DNA from: CAWFNW01 sp963817405
GTDB lineage: Bacteria; Actinomycetota; Coriobacteriia; Anaerosomatales; Anaerosomataceae
Length of the DNA stretch: 64,000 nucleotides
NCBI GenBank assembly: GCA_963817405.1
Contig: CAWFNW010000001.1
Span: forward strand, 434,001 to 498,000
Direction: 5' to 3'
Positions 1-9,434 of the stretch are shown one piece after another. Below the pieces are notes generated by a model. It saw only the letters and a program-made list of their open reading frames with translations, made no database searches and was not told where the DNA came from. Numbering within the stretch: the stretch's first letter is position 1; every line of letters begins with the position of its first letter. The translations under genes and the position numbers were made by a program.

Positions 1-870
<870 letters not shown>

Positions 871-874
<4 letters not shown>

Positions 875-2412
875 GAAACCTCCTCGGCTGAACGCGCGAT
901 CGGCAGCGACACGACGAACGACGCACCCTCCCCGAGCGTGCTCTTCACCTCGATATGCCCGTCGTGCTCGTCGACGATCCGGTGAACCATGGTGAGTCCG
1001 AGCCCGGTGCCGTCGTCGCGCGTTGAGTAGAACGGGTCGAAGATCTTCGTCAGGTCCCCGGGAGGGATCCCGGGCCCGTCGTCGGTGACCGCGATGGAGA
1101 CAAAGCCATCGTCATTCGACGGCACCAGGCGAATGGTACCACCCCGGTTCTCCATCGCCTGAACGGCGTTGGAGACCAGGTTCACGAAGACCTGCTTGAG
1201 CTGGTCTGCGTCGGCAAGAACAAGCGGCAGCCCCTTTGTGCCCGCCGCCTGGATGCTCACGTTCGAGCGTCCGGCGAACTGGCGCGTGAACAGCACGACG
1301 TCGTCGATGACAGGCCCAACGTCGGTGAGCACCCGGTGGGGTTTGCTCGGCCGCCCGAAGTCCAGGAGCGCCTTGATGACCTTGTCCAGTCGGTCGATCT
1401 CCTGCTTGATGACGCCGGTCGCCTGCAGGACGCGTTCCCGGTCGGCACCCGACTCCTCGACGAGCTGCACTGAGGCACGGATGATGCCGAGCGGATTTCG
1501 AACCTCGTGCGCGACGCCTGCGGTGAGCTCCCCCATCGCCGCCAGCCGGTCGGCTCGGATCAGCTGGTCGGTGAGCGCCTTGACCTCTGAAACGTCCTCG
1601 AGGGTGACGACCGCACCGAGCACGCGACCGCTCACGTCACGCATTCTCGACGTCGAGACCTGCGCGTGTAGAACCCGCCCCCCGCGGGTGACAAGCCGCA
1701 TGTCCCGAACGAGTCGCGGGAGACGGCCCTCGAGCACCTTCATGATGTCTTCGTCCAGCCCGCCATCCTCGGCGAAGAGGGTGCGGATCCGCCGCGGGAC
1801 CATCTCCGCCTCGGGCTGCGACAGTATCCGCTCGGCAGCGGGATTCGCGGTCGCAATCGACCCGTCGGGACCGACGGTGATGACTGCCGCGGTGATCGAG
1901 CGCAGGATGGACTGTGTGTACTCCTGCACGTTCATGAACTGGATCGCGCGTTCCTCCAGGGTGCGGTACGCCTCCTCGAGCTGCGTGCTGACCTGCCGCA
2001 GGTCGCGCGTCCTGGCCTCCTCAAGGTCCCGCAGCCACCCGAAGAGCAGGCCGACAGCGATGAACATGACGATTTCGTACAGGTTGTCGAAGTGATTGCC
2101 GAGCAGCCCCCCTAGAGCCGCATTCACATGCGCGTGGAGTGCCCACAGCAGGCCGGCCGCGGACGCCGTGAAGAACCCGCCACGGCGGCCGAAGGTGAAC
2201 CCCGCGTAGATGATAGGGATGTAGTAGAGACGCTTGAAGAGCATGTGCCAAGGCAGTGAGGCGCGCGAATCCATGGCCAGGATGTGGAGGAGCGTGATCG
2301 TGGCGATGAGCCCCAGGATGATGGCCGCATCGCGGAGCTTGCCGTCGCCGCGAGACCGCACTGCGATCTCAGCGCCGGGCGGCTTCGAATCGATCGCTTC
2401 CCGCGCACTCAT
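871..2412 (-). CDS. Membrane-bound PAS-domain sensor histidine kinase (NtrB/AtoS-like)
   Basis: About 513 residues. The N-terminus has three or four hydrophobic segments (roughly residues 27-47, 62-95 and 112-127) and no large extracellular domain. A linker coiled coil (about 135-160), a PAS domain (about 165-280) and a HisKA domain with phospho-His302 in AGVAHEVRNP follow, then a HATPase domain with the N box (NLVSNAVQAM), DDGPGIP and GTGLGL. It is the probable phosphodonor for the downstream sigma-54 activator, with which it overlaps by 4 nt. The chosen ATG overlaps the rpoN stop (ATGA); a GTG six codons upstream (2430) is the alternative. The signal sensed cannot be deduced. Confidence 0.93.
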
Positions 2413-3809
2413 CGGCGTTTCCGCGCCCACGACGGCTCCACGCCCATCTCTTCGCGGTACTTGGCGACCGTCCGACGGGCGACGTCCACCCCGTCTTCGG
2501 AGAGCAGCTCGGCAAGCTTCTGATCCGAGTGCGGCTGAGACGGGTCCTCCGCCTCCAGCAGCTCCTTGATGCGCCGCTTGACGGTGGTGGCGGCGATGTC
2601 CATGCCGGTCGATGTGCGGTAGCCGCCCGAGAAGAAGTGTTTCAGTTCGAACAGGCCGTACGGCGTGGCCATGTACTTGCCCGTCACGCCGCGGCTCACC
2701 GTACTGAGATGCACGCCGATCTCGACGGCCACGTCCTCGAGGCGGAGCGGGCGCAGGTCGCCCTTCCCGTCCTCGAAGAAGTCCCGCTGTACCTCGAGTA
2801 TGATCTGGGCGATACGAGAGACCGTGTCGCGCCGTCGATCGACGTTGCGCATGAACGACTCCGCTTGGCGGACCTTGTCCTTCAGATAGCGCCGCGTCTC
2901 GTCATCTACGCCCGAGTGAGAGCGGAGCATCTTGCGGTAGCGCGGGCTCACGCGCAGAACCGGCACCGCCTCGTTGTTGGCGATCACCAGCCAGTCGTCG
3001 CCGAACCGGCGAAGCGTCACGTCGGGAACCACGTAGGCGGGGGCATTACCCGGGGAGAAGGCACCGGCCGGCCTGGGGTTGAGCTGCCGTAGCAGCTCCA
3101 CCGCCTCGCGTACTTCCTCCTCGCTCACATGCTCGGCCCGAGCGACCTTCCGGTAGTGGTTGGCAGCGATGTCGTCGAGGTGGTCCGCGATGAGCGCTTG
3201 CACGAGCGGCGCGTCGATGCCCAGATACGCCGCCTGGATACGAAGCGCCTCACGGACGTCGCGTGCCCCCACGCCGGGAGGGTCGAGCTGCTGTACGACC
3301 GCCAGCGCCTGCTCGGCTACCTCCGGGGTCACGCCTGCGACGGCCGCGACCTCAGCGCAGTCCCCAACGAAGAAGCCGTCGCCATCGAGCGAGCCGATGA
3401 TGGCGCGAGCCGCCGCCCAAACGTCACGACTGAGTTCAAGCATGCCGATCTGCTCGAGAAGGTAGTCGTCGAAGGAGCGCAAACCTCCCACGAACTCGTC
3501 CGAATTGACTTCGTCCGCCCCGGGATCGCGCGGCATGCCGGTGTCGCCGCTCTCCAACTCTTCATACTGGTCGAGCCACTCGTCCCAGGCGCGCTCTTCC
3601 TCAGGCTCGCCACGCTCGTCATCGCGCTCCGATTCGCCCTCACCGTCGTCCTCGAACTCCTCCGTCTCCAGGACCGGATTCTCGAGAAGCTCGGCCTCCA
3701 CAATCTGCTGGAGCTCGAACACGGGCATGGCGAGGATGGCCAAGCCCTGATACACCTGCGGTGACAGGGTGACCTTCTGTTTCAGTTCTGGGCGTTGCGT
3801 GAGGTCCAT
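2409..3809 (-). CDS. rpoN: RNA polymerase sigma-54 factor
   Basis: 466 residues, normal for the family. The N-terminal region I is glutamine/leucine-rich (TQRPELKQKVTLSPQ) and is the part that binds activators. An acidic region II follows at about residues 55-90, then the core-binding region and a C-terminal helix-turn-helix. The RpoN box ARRTVAKYRE at about residues 444-453 is intact; it contacts the -24 element. It is the first gene of the operon with the kinase and the NtrC-type activator, joined by ATGA overlaps. Direct linkage of rpoN to its own activator pair is notable because most Actinobacteria lack sigma-54. Confidence 0.97.
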   Translation of the reverse strand: MDLTQRPELKQKVTLSPQVYQGLAILAMPVFELQQIVEAELLENPVLETEEFEDDGEGESERDDERGEPEEERAWDEWLDQYEELESGDTGMPRDPGADEVNSDEFVGGLRSFDDYLLEQIGMLELSRDVWAAARAIIGSLDGDGFFVGDCAEVAAVAGVTPEVAEQALAVVQQLDPPGVGARDVREALRIQAAYLGIDAPLVQALIADHLDDIAANHYRKVARAEHVSEEEVREAVELLRQLNPRPAGAFSPGNAPAYVVPDVTLRRFGDDWLVIANNEAVPVLRVSPRYRKMLRSHSGVDDETRRYLKDKVRQAESFMRNVDRRRDTVSRIAQIILEVQRDFFEDGKGDLRPLRLEDVAVEIGVHLSTVSRGVTGKYMATPYGLFELKHFFSGGYRTSTGMDIAATTVKRRIKELLEAEDPSQPHSDQKLAELLSEDGVDVARRTVAKYREEMGVEPSWARKRR

Positions 3810-3904
3810 CGATCCTCCACAGCCGGCTCAGCTGAGCGAGGCGGCGGGCGCAAGCAAATAAAGTACCATGCAGAGTATTCCCCGCATCCGGCGCAGGTTA
3901 CCAC

Positions 3905-3948
3905 TCGGGATGGACGCCCTCCGCTGAGGCGGGTGCTGAGCATCCCGA
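3905..3948. repeat. Inverted repeat between the DMT transporter stop and the rpoN promoter region
   Basis: TCGGGATG (3905-3912) is repeated in inverted orientation as CATCCCGA (3941-3948), with a nested CGCC...GGCG inside. It lies between the end of the DMT transporter and the start of rpoN, both read leftward. It has no T-run, so it could be a weak terminator for the transporter or a binding site upstream of rpoN. Confidence 0.4.
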
Positions 3949-3961
3949 ACGTGCCCACCGG

Positions 3962-4954
3962 CTATGTCGGCGGCGGGATTTCGGGCGCCACGCGCCCGGG
4001 CGCCTGCGCCACGATGATCGCCGCGATGACCAGCAGACCGCCGACGATCTGTGCCCAGCCGAGCACTTCGCCGAGGAGCGCCCATGCGACGATTGCGGCG
4101 AGGACCGGCTCCAACGTCGCCGTCACCGAGGCCTCGGTGGCCCTGATGTGCTTGAGCGCCTTGAGAAACGCCCCGAACGGGATAACCGTGCTGATGAGCG
4201 ACACGACGGCCACCGCAATGAACGTGCGGGGGTCCGAGAGCGCCCTGAACATCGAGCCGGGTCCACCGAGCACGATCACCCAGAAGATGGTCGCGGCGCC
4301 AAGGCCGTAGGTCAGGAGCGTCCAGGACGAGAACCGGTGCGCAGCCCAGCGTCCCATCAGCGTGTAGCCCGCGAAGAACACCGCTGACAGCAGGCCCCAC
4401 ATGAGCCCCTCAGGCGAAACAACGAGTCCTGTCCCGCTGAACGCGCCAACGACCGCGGCACATCCCGTGACTGAGAGCGCGACCGAAACCGGGAGCGTCC
4501 ACGTCCAGCGATCCCGGACGGTGATGACTGAGGCTGCGAGGACGATCACGGGCGCGAGATACTCCAGCAGGATCGCGGTCGCCACGCCGGTGAGCGAGAT
4601 CGTCTTGAAGTACGTGAAGTGGACGAGCGCAAGACCGGCAACGCCGAAGAACGCGAGGAACGGGAGGTCTCTGCCGCGCACGGCGAGCGCCTGCCTGCGC
4701 GCCACGAGCGTATAGGCGAACAGCATCCCGAAGGCAAGCAGCGCTCTGCACGCTGAGAGCATCACCGGGTCGATTGCGATGCCGAGTGGCGGGATCGGCC
4801 ACGCGGACGTCACGGAGTCGAGCGGCGTGAACAGCCACTTTGCCGAGAGGCCGCCCATCGCCCAGAGCGCCGCGGACAGCGCCGCCAACCCGAAACCGGT
4901 AAGGCGAGAGGCGCGCTCGTGTTGGGCGACAGGAGCGCTCACGCCGGAGATCAT
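3962..4954 (-). CDS. DMT-superfamily (EamA) transporter
   Basis: 330 residues with about ten hydrophobic helices in two homologous halves, typical of EamA drug/metabolite transporters. The second repeat begins near GLMWGLLSAVFFAGYTL. The substrate is not predictable; relatives export amino acids or other metabolites, or take up nucleotide precursors. The start ATG overlaps the stop of the upstream cation-efflux gene (ATGA), so the two are probably co-transcribed from the promoter/operator near 5921-5939. Translational coupling to a CDF exporter makes an export role under the same stress signal plausible, which is inference. Confidence 0.88.
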   Translation of the reverse strand: MISGVSAPVAQHERASRLTGFGLAALSAALWAMGGLSAKWLFTPLDSVTSAWPIPPLGIAIDPVMLSACRALLAFGMLFAYTLVARRQALAVRGRDLPFLAFFGVAGLALVHFTYFKTISLTGVATAILLEYLAPVIVLAASVITVRDRWTWTLPVSVALSVTGCAAVVGAFSGTGLVVSPEGLMWGLLSAVFFAGYTLMGRWAAHRFSSWTLLTYGLGAATIFWVIVLGGPGSMFRALSDPRTFIAVAVVSLISTVIPFGAFLKALKHIRATEASVTATLEPVLAAIVAWALLGEVLGWAQIVGGLLVIAAIIVAQAPGRVAPEIPPPT

Positions 4955-5895
4955 GCGCCCCGCTCTGCTTCTGTCTCCGCCGCCGTCTTCTGCGCCTGAT
5001 AGTCGTCAAGCGGCTCGAGGTGCACGATCACGTCCCTGACCTGCTCGAACCGATCGCATACGGTCTTCTCCACCAGCTCCGCAGTGGCATGTCCCACAGC
5101 GACGGGGATGCTCGGGTCAACCTGGATGTGCATGTCCACGTACACCTCACTCGCGGGGCCCCGGGTACGCACGTGATGTGCACCGAGGACGCCCGGGACG
5201 CTCATCGCAACCTCGCGCAGCGCGCTCGGAGCGATGCGCATCGAGTCGGAGAGCGTCGCCTGTGCCGAACGCAGCACGCGCCAGCCCGCGACCAGGATGA
5301 AGCCGGACACGACCAAGGCGATGATAGGGTCAGCTTGGGGGAACCCGAGCTTGACGGCTGCGAGCCCCACGATGACACCGAGGCTCACGAACACGTCGCT
5401 CGCCGTATGGCTAGCATCTGCGACGAGGATCTCGCTCCCAAGGCGCTTGCCGGCCTTCCGCTCGTAGGTGGTCACGCCGAAGTTCACCGCGAGCGTGCCG
5501 ACCATGACCACGAACGAGAGCACGTCGACGCGAGCGACCTCACCGGGCGTGATGAGACGCTCCACGGCGGAGCTCGCAACGCGCCAGGCCGCGAGGGCGA
5601 GCATCACGGCGATCACGAGCGAGGCGAACGTCTCGTACTTGCCATGCCCGTACGGGTGGTCGTCATCGGCCGGCCTCGAGGCGAGGCTCATCCCCACGAG
5701 ACCGACGACGTTGGAGGTGCCGTCGAACATTGAGTGGAACCCGTCAGCGGTCATCGCAACCGAGCCCGTGAGCACCCCGTACCCGAGCTTCGCAAAGGCG
5801 ACGAGCAGGTTGAGCCCGAGGACCCCGACCAGCACGCGCTTGATCGACCGGACACGGCCGACGTCGCCCGTACTTGTGTCCCTTGTGTAGCCCAC
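4951..5895 (-). CDS. Cation diffusion facilitator (CDF/FieF-type) metal exporter
   Basis: 314 residues. There are about six transmembrane helices followed by a cytoplasmic C-terminal ferredoxin-like domain. The metal-binding HxxxD/DxxxD pairs are visible: ADGFHSMFD in helix 2 and DASHTASD in helix 5. The family exchanges cytoplasmic Zn, Fe, Cd or Mn for protons. The GTG start at 5895 is supported by GGGAGG about six bases upstream. It is divergent from the CsoR/CstR-family repressor, and the palindrome at 5921-5939 lies between them. Regulation by that repressor is a well-supported inference. Confidence 0.93.
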   Translation of the reverse strand: MGYTRDTSTGDVGRVRSIKRVLVGVLGLNLLVAFAKLGYGVLTGSVAMTADGFHSMFDGTSNVVGLVGMSLASRPADDDHPYGHGKYETFASLVIAVMLALAAWRVASSAVERLITPGEVARVDVLSFVVMVGTLAVNFGVTTYERKAGKRLGSEILVADASHTASDVFVSLGVIVGLAAVKLGFPQADPIIALVVSGFILVAGWRVLRSAQATLSDSMRIAPSALREVAMSVPGVLGAHHVRTRGPASEVYVDMHIQVDPSIPVAVGHATAELVEKTVCDRFEQVRDVIVHLEPLDDYQAQKTAAETEAERGA

Positions 5896-5912
5896 GTCGC
5901 GCCTCCCGCGCC

Positions 5913-5941
5913 TTGCCCAATATACCCCCTAGGGGTATACT
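5913..5941 (+). promoter_or_regulatory. Promoter with embedded palindromic operator for the CsoR/CstR-like repressor
   Basis: A -35 element TTGCCC (5913-5918), a 17-bp spacer and a -10 TATACT (5936-5941) precede the repressor gene. The spacer and -10 coincide with an 8-bp perfect inverted repeat TATACCCC-CTA-GGGGTATA (5921-5939). G/C-tract palindromes flanked by ATA/TAT are characteristic of CsoR/CstR-family operators. The same element sits 26-44 bp upstream of the divergent CDF gene, so it probably represses both directions. A near-identical element lies in the thioredoxin promoter. Confidence 0.8.
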
Positions 5942-5994
5942 TCACTACAGTCAGTCTATTGTACGGCACGCATCTGGGCATGCAAGGAGACCCT

Positions 5995-6297
5995 ATGGAC
6001 ACCGCCCCCGCTCGGATCATCGACAGCGAGGAAGAACGACGCCGCATCGTCAACCGCCTGAAGCGGCTCGAGGGGCAGATTCGCGGACTTCAGCAGATGG
6101 TCGATTCCGGTAAGGACTGCGAGGACGTCCTGACGCAGGTCACCGCGGCGAAGTCCGCACTCAACCAGGTGGGCCTGCACCTCATCGGCTACTCCATGAA
6201 GCACTGCCTGATGACCGACCGCGACGAACGCAGCGCTGACGAGATCGTCGACGAAGCGATGCGCGTCTTCCTCAAATACTCGAGCTGCGTCCAGTAG
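5995..6297 (+). CDS. CsoR/RcnR/CstR-family transcriptional repressor, CstR-like
   Basis: 100-residue all-helical repressor of the DUF156 family. The two sensor cysteines are present, C42 (GKDCEDVLTQ) and C71 (YSMKHC), 29 residues apart as in copper CsoR. The copper-ligand histidine expected 25 residues after the first Cys is Ser67. Cys/Cys without His is the arrangement of the persulfide sensor CstR, and the GKDC-DV-TQ stretch also looks CstR-like. A thiol/persulfide or non-copper metal inducer is therefore more likely than Cu(I), which is inference. The ATG at 5995 has AAGGAG six bases upstream. It overlaps the convergent DUF302 gene by 26 bp. The palindrome at 5921-5939 is its likely autoregulatory site. 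Confidence 0.92.
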   Translation: MDTAPARIIDSEEERRRIVNRLKRLEGQIRGLQQMVDSGKDCEDVLTQVTAAKSALNQVGLHLIGYSMKHCLMTDRDERSADEIVDEAMRVFLKYSSCVQ

Positions 6298-6688
6298 CCT
6301 CTTCGTCCGCGTCGCTGGCGACCGCGTCGATGACTTCGAGGACCAGCTGCTCGGCGAGCGCGGCCACGTCGGACGTCTGAGCGCCGTCCATCGCACGGGA
6401 GAGCATCGTCGGACGGATCGCGCGTACGAAGACGTCGTCGCCCTCGGTGAACACGTGAATGCGGCACTGGCTCGCAAACGGCTCGTCTGAAGACCACTCA
6501 GCGGGTGCTCCGCCGAGCGAGACCTCGTAGACCTGAAGCGGGTGGATGGAGAATCCCTTTGCGGACAGGGTTGCCCGCAGGTCGTAGGCCGCATCAACAA
6601 CGAAGCCGCGGTCGCGTATCTCACGCTCCACGGCTTCAATCGTGCTATCGAACCCCAACACCGAGCGACGCTGGTAGGTGAAGTCCAT
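6272..6688 (-). CDS. DUF302 domain protein
   Basis: 138 residues with a single DUF302-type alpha/beta domain (SVLGFDSTIEAVEREI near the N-terminus and the AKGFSIHPLQVYEV strand-turn). The family function is unsettled; members often occur with metal or sulfur metabolism genes. There is no signal peptide or membrane segment. It is the last gene of the thioredoxin / zinc-ribbon / DUF302 run, 47 nt after the zinc-ribbon gene, and its 3' end overlaps the convergent repressor gene by 26 bp. The ATG at 6688 is chosen because the domain starts immediately. Control by the 7296-7323 promoter/operator is inferred from gene order. Confidence 0.78.
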   Translation of the reverse strand: MDFTYQRRSVLGFDSTIEAVEREIRDRGFVVDAAYDLRATLSAKGFSIHPLQVYEVSLGGAPAEWSSDEPFASQCRIHVFTEGDDVFVRAIRPTMLSRAMDGAQTSDVAALAEQLVLEVIDAVASDADEEATGRSSSI

Positions 6689-6735
6689 CCTCAGCGCTTG
6701 CGCGCCTTCCGGGCCACCCTGGCCTGCCGCTACGC

Positions 6736-6930
6736 TCAACCGAATCCTCCTCGAGGCGCACACGCCGAGCTCTCCGTCGCCTTTCGCGACACGAAGCCCC
6801 CGCCGACGCCGGCGGTAACCTGCTTCGAACCGCACTCCGGGCACACCTTGTCGGTCTCCCTCAGCAGCCTGAGCAAGAACCGCTCGAACCGATGCCCACA
6901 CTCCGTGCAGGTGAGATCGTAGGTCGGCAC
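6736..6930 (-). CDS. FmdB-family zinc-ribbon protein
   Basis: 64 residues opening with PTYDLTCTECGHRFE and containing two CxxC knuckles (CTEC and CPEC) about 21 residues apart, the typical small FmdB-type regulatory zinc ribbon. A glycine-rich tail follows. It starts with GTG at 6930, only 4 nt after the thioredoxin stop, so it is almost certainly in the thioredoxin operon. The family was named after a putative regulator of formamidase/amidase genes, but its molecular role is poorly known. Confidence 0.88.
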   Translation of the reverse strand: MPTYDLTCTECGHRFERFLLRLLRETDKVCPECGSKQVTAGVGGGFVSRKATESSACAPRGGFG

Positions 6931-6934
6931 GACC

Positions 6935-7258
6935 CTAGATGAGCCCGAACTCGCGACCGAGCGCATCCGCACCGCGTGCGCCGACAACCTGCGAGACCAG
7001 CTTACCACGGTCGAACTTGACGATGGTTGGAATGCTCATCACGCTGTAGCGCTGCGCGATGGACGGATTCTCGTCAACGTTCACCTTGACGAACTTCGCC
7101 TTGTCGCCGACTCGGGCAGACAACTTCTCAAGCTCGGGACCGACCATGCGGCACGGACCACACCAGGGCGCCCAGAAGTCGACGACCACGGGAACGGCCG
7201 CGTCGAGTACCTCAGCCTGGAATTCGTCAGCAGTAATGTCCTTGATGATTTCGCTCAC
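6935..7258 (-). CDS. trxA: Thioredoxin
   Basis: 107 residues, standard length, with active site WCGPC (C33/C36) and the cis-proline motif SIPT. It reduces protein disulfides using thioredoxin reductase, which is not in the window. The GTG start at 7258 has AAGGAG about eight bases upstream. It is transcribed from a consensus-quality promoter at 7296-7323 that contains a palindrome matching the one at the CsoR/CstR-like gene. It is thus likely to be induced by the same signal as the CDF exporter. It is first in an operon with the zinc-ribbon and DUF302 genes. Confidence 0.96.
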   Translation of the reverse strand: MSEIIKDITADEFQAEVLDAAVPVVVDFWAPWCGPCRMVGPELEKLSARVGDKAKFVKVNVDENPSIAQRYSVMSIPTIVKFDRGKLVSQVVGARGADALGREFGLI

Positions 7259-7295
7259 GACTGACTCTCCTTGATCTCGGGAACGACTCCTGTCG

Positions 7296-7323
7296 ATTAT
7301 ACCCCGTGGGGTATGTGTGTCAA
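7296..7323 (-). promoter_or_regulatory. Consensus promoter of the thioredoxin operon with embedded CsoR/CstR-type operator
   Basis: On the minus strand TTGACA (7323-7318), a 16-bp spacer and TATAAT (7301-7296) form a perfect -35/-10 pair. The spacer and -10 contain ATACCCC-GT-GGGGTAT (7299-7314), the same half-sites as the palindrome at 5921-5939 but with a 2-nt rather than 3-nt centre. A repressor bound here would block polymerase. Transcription would start about 30 nt before the thioredoxin GTG. Confidence 0.82.
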
Positions 7324-7390
7324 CCACGTGCAGCGAGCAGCTTCCTCTGTCACGATAGCGGAGTCTGACGCGCGTGGGAGGCGATACCGG

Positions 7391-8625
7391 GTGGGTTCGT
7401 GGATCTGGCTCATCATAGCGAGCGTCTGCGTGGGCCTAGCATTCGTCGCGCTCATGGTCTCTCCTCGTGCGTCCCAGCTGCTCGCGCTCATCGTGCTCAC
7501 GGGCGCCCTCACGGCCAGCGTCCGGTTCATCGTGCAGATCGGCGTCGAGCTCGAGAACTTCAGCGCAGTGGGGGCAGCCATCCTGTTTGCGTTCGCAGGC
7601 ACGAGCGCCGGCTACTGGGCGGCCTCGGCAATGCTTCCCCTTCTCGCTCGACCCGACGACCGCTCCCCCGTTGTCGTAAAGCCGCCTTCGACGGGCGGTG
7701 ATGCGCAGGCGGCCGTGGTGCTTCTGTCCTGCGCTGAACCGGCGCGTTACAGTGTCCGAGCGACAGCCCGGGCCCTTCAGCGCTTGCTCACCACCGGCGC
7801 GCTGGAGATGCCGGCGGGAGCAATGCCGTTCGTCTTCCTGTCCGAGAAGGCCCGGTACCGACAGGTGCGGGCCCGCCACCCTGCCCGCGACGTTGTTCGC
7901 GGGGTTGCCGAGCGTCTCGAGGAACGCCTCCCAGCCGCTGCTGGGACGGCAGTGCTCATGGCGTGGTGCGACGGCCGACCGTCCCTCATCGACGCGACCT
8001 CGGCTGCTATGGCGGCTGGTTACGCCAGGGTCGTGGTGGCGGTGGCAGGCGCGGATGGCGCCTTCGAGACTGCAACGGCGATCCACGGAGCCCAGGAGGC
8101 GATGGGCTCGGCGAGTCCCCCGCTCAGCTGTGGACCGCGCCGAGCATCTGGCGAGTGGAGTCACTCGCCGTGCGACTGTGCGAGCGTATCCTCGAGACCA
8201 CTCGGGGCATCGGGCTTGGCGCCGTCGGCGTCGCACTCATCGCCGAGGGAGCGCCTGCGCGGTGGGAGTCGGACCACGCTCTGTGGGCGGAACACGAAAC
8301 GTACTTCCTGCAGCGCGTTCGGCTCCTGCTCACGGAGCGCGGGATCAACGCAAACGCAGTACGTGTCGGTTGGTTGGAGTGGCAGTCCCCGGATGTGACT
8401 GAGACGGTGCGTCACCTAGCTGCCACGGGGTGCGAGCGGATCATCGTCGTGCCGGCGACGGCCGCGAGCTCAACGCTCGGTATCATGGTGGACCTGCCCC
8501 ATCTCATCGAGTCCGCGCGGCTCCCGGATGCCGTGCATGCGGTCACGCTCTCGGCGTGGAACGACGATCCGGGGATGGTAGACGCGCTCGCGCAGTCGAT
8601 CGGCGAAGCGCTCGAGCGACAGTAG
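7391..8625 (+). pseudogene. Membrane-anchored ferrochelatase/CbiX-like protein, frameshifted
   Basis: Two overlapping reading frames together make one protein. The first frame (GTG 7391 with GGGAGG upstream) encodes two or three hydrophobic helices and then a chelatase-like alpha/beta half (AAVVLLSCAEPARYS...). The second frame continues with SPAQLWTAPSIWRVESL to the stop at 8625, with WLEWQSPDVTETVRHLAATG resembling the second half of HemH-type enzymes. Homology appears to switch frame around 8110-8125, near a run of five C (8116-8120), consistent with loss of one base. The catalytic His of ferrochelatases is not obvious; the equivalent motif reads AEGAP. It could be a real decayed gene, a sequencing error or programmed frameshifting. 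Confidence 0.6.
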
Positions 8626-8642
8626 AACACGCGGGCAGCGGC

Positions 8643-9434
8643 CTACCTGGTCGCCTTGCAGCGTTCCCAGTTCCACGACTGGAGACGCCGAATCCTCGGA
8701 TACTGGAACGCGTATCGGACCGCCAGCGACAGACCACCCCTGCCGGCCTCCGCTCGCGTCTCGAGGTTGTCGATGCTGAGCCTCAGGTCCTCGGCGGTAG
8801 TCCCGCGGAAGCGCGTGTACCCCGTCCCGATCGCCTTGAGCACATGCGCATCGCTTCCGCCGGTCGCTGCGATACCCTGGCCACCGGTGAACGCCTTAGC
8901 GGCGAGCTTGTTTGCATACATCAGATACGGCGAGGAGTTGTAGACCTCGAGCGCATGGAATGCGATGTCGTTGATCGTCTCGCCGAGTGCCTCGAGGCCG
9001 AAGGGACCGAAGGCGCGGTTAGCGAAGGGATGCGCAATGATCGCGACGCCGTCCTGCTCGTTGATGGCCGCCACGGTTTCCGCGGCAGTGAGACCCGGGG
9101 GAACGGCCTCGGTCAGCCAGAGGCCGATGATATGACCGCTCTTGGAGGAGATCTCCTCGCCGACGACGACCTCGAAGTCGTAGAGGTCCTGGAGCGACTG
9201 AGCGAACAGCGCACCTTCGATCGTGTTGTGGTCGGTGATCGCGATGACCTTGAGGTCGGTCTGGTTGGCGACGAACTCCATGATCTGCGGGATCTTGGCC
9301 AGCCCGTCGCTGTGATTGGAGTGGATGTGCAGGTCCGCCTTGCTCCAGACGTCGCTCACGCGCAGGTCCCCTCGGGTAGCCGGAAGATGCTCCGGAACTG
9401 GTAAGCAACTCACGTACCGAAACGGGCGCCTCAT
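8643..9434 (-). CDS. PHP-domain phosphoesterase
   Basis: 263 residues. The PHP metal-binding motifs are all visible: DLHIHSNHSDG (about residues 34-44), ITDHNTIEG, AHPF and GSDAH. The family hydrolyses phosphoesters with two or three metal ions; single-domain members include nucleoside 3',5'-bisphosphate and RNA phosphatases. The ATG at 9434 overlaps the aminotransferase stop (ATGA), making it the last gene of a four-gene operon. An internal GTG about 26 codons later (VSDVWSKADLH) is an alternative start. The substrate is unknown. Confidence 0.9.
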   Translation of the reverse strand: MRRPFRYVSCLPVPEHLPATRGDLRVSDVWSKADLHIHSNHSDGLAKIPQIMEFVANQTDLKVIAITDHNTIEGALFAQSLQDLYDFEVVVGEEISSKSGHIIGLWLTEAVPPGLTAAETVAAINEQDGVAIIAHPFANRAFGPFGLEALGETINDIAFHALEVYNSSPYLMYANKLAAKAFTGGQGIAATGGSDAHVLKAIGTGYTRFRGTTAEDLRLSIDNLETRAEAGRGGLSLAVRYAFQYPRIRRLQSWNWERCKATR

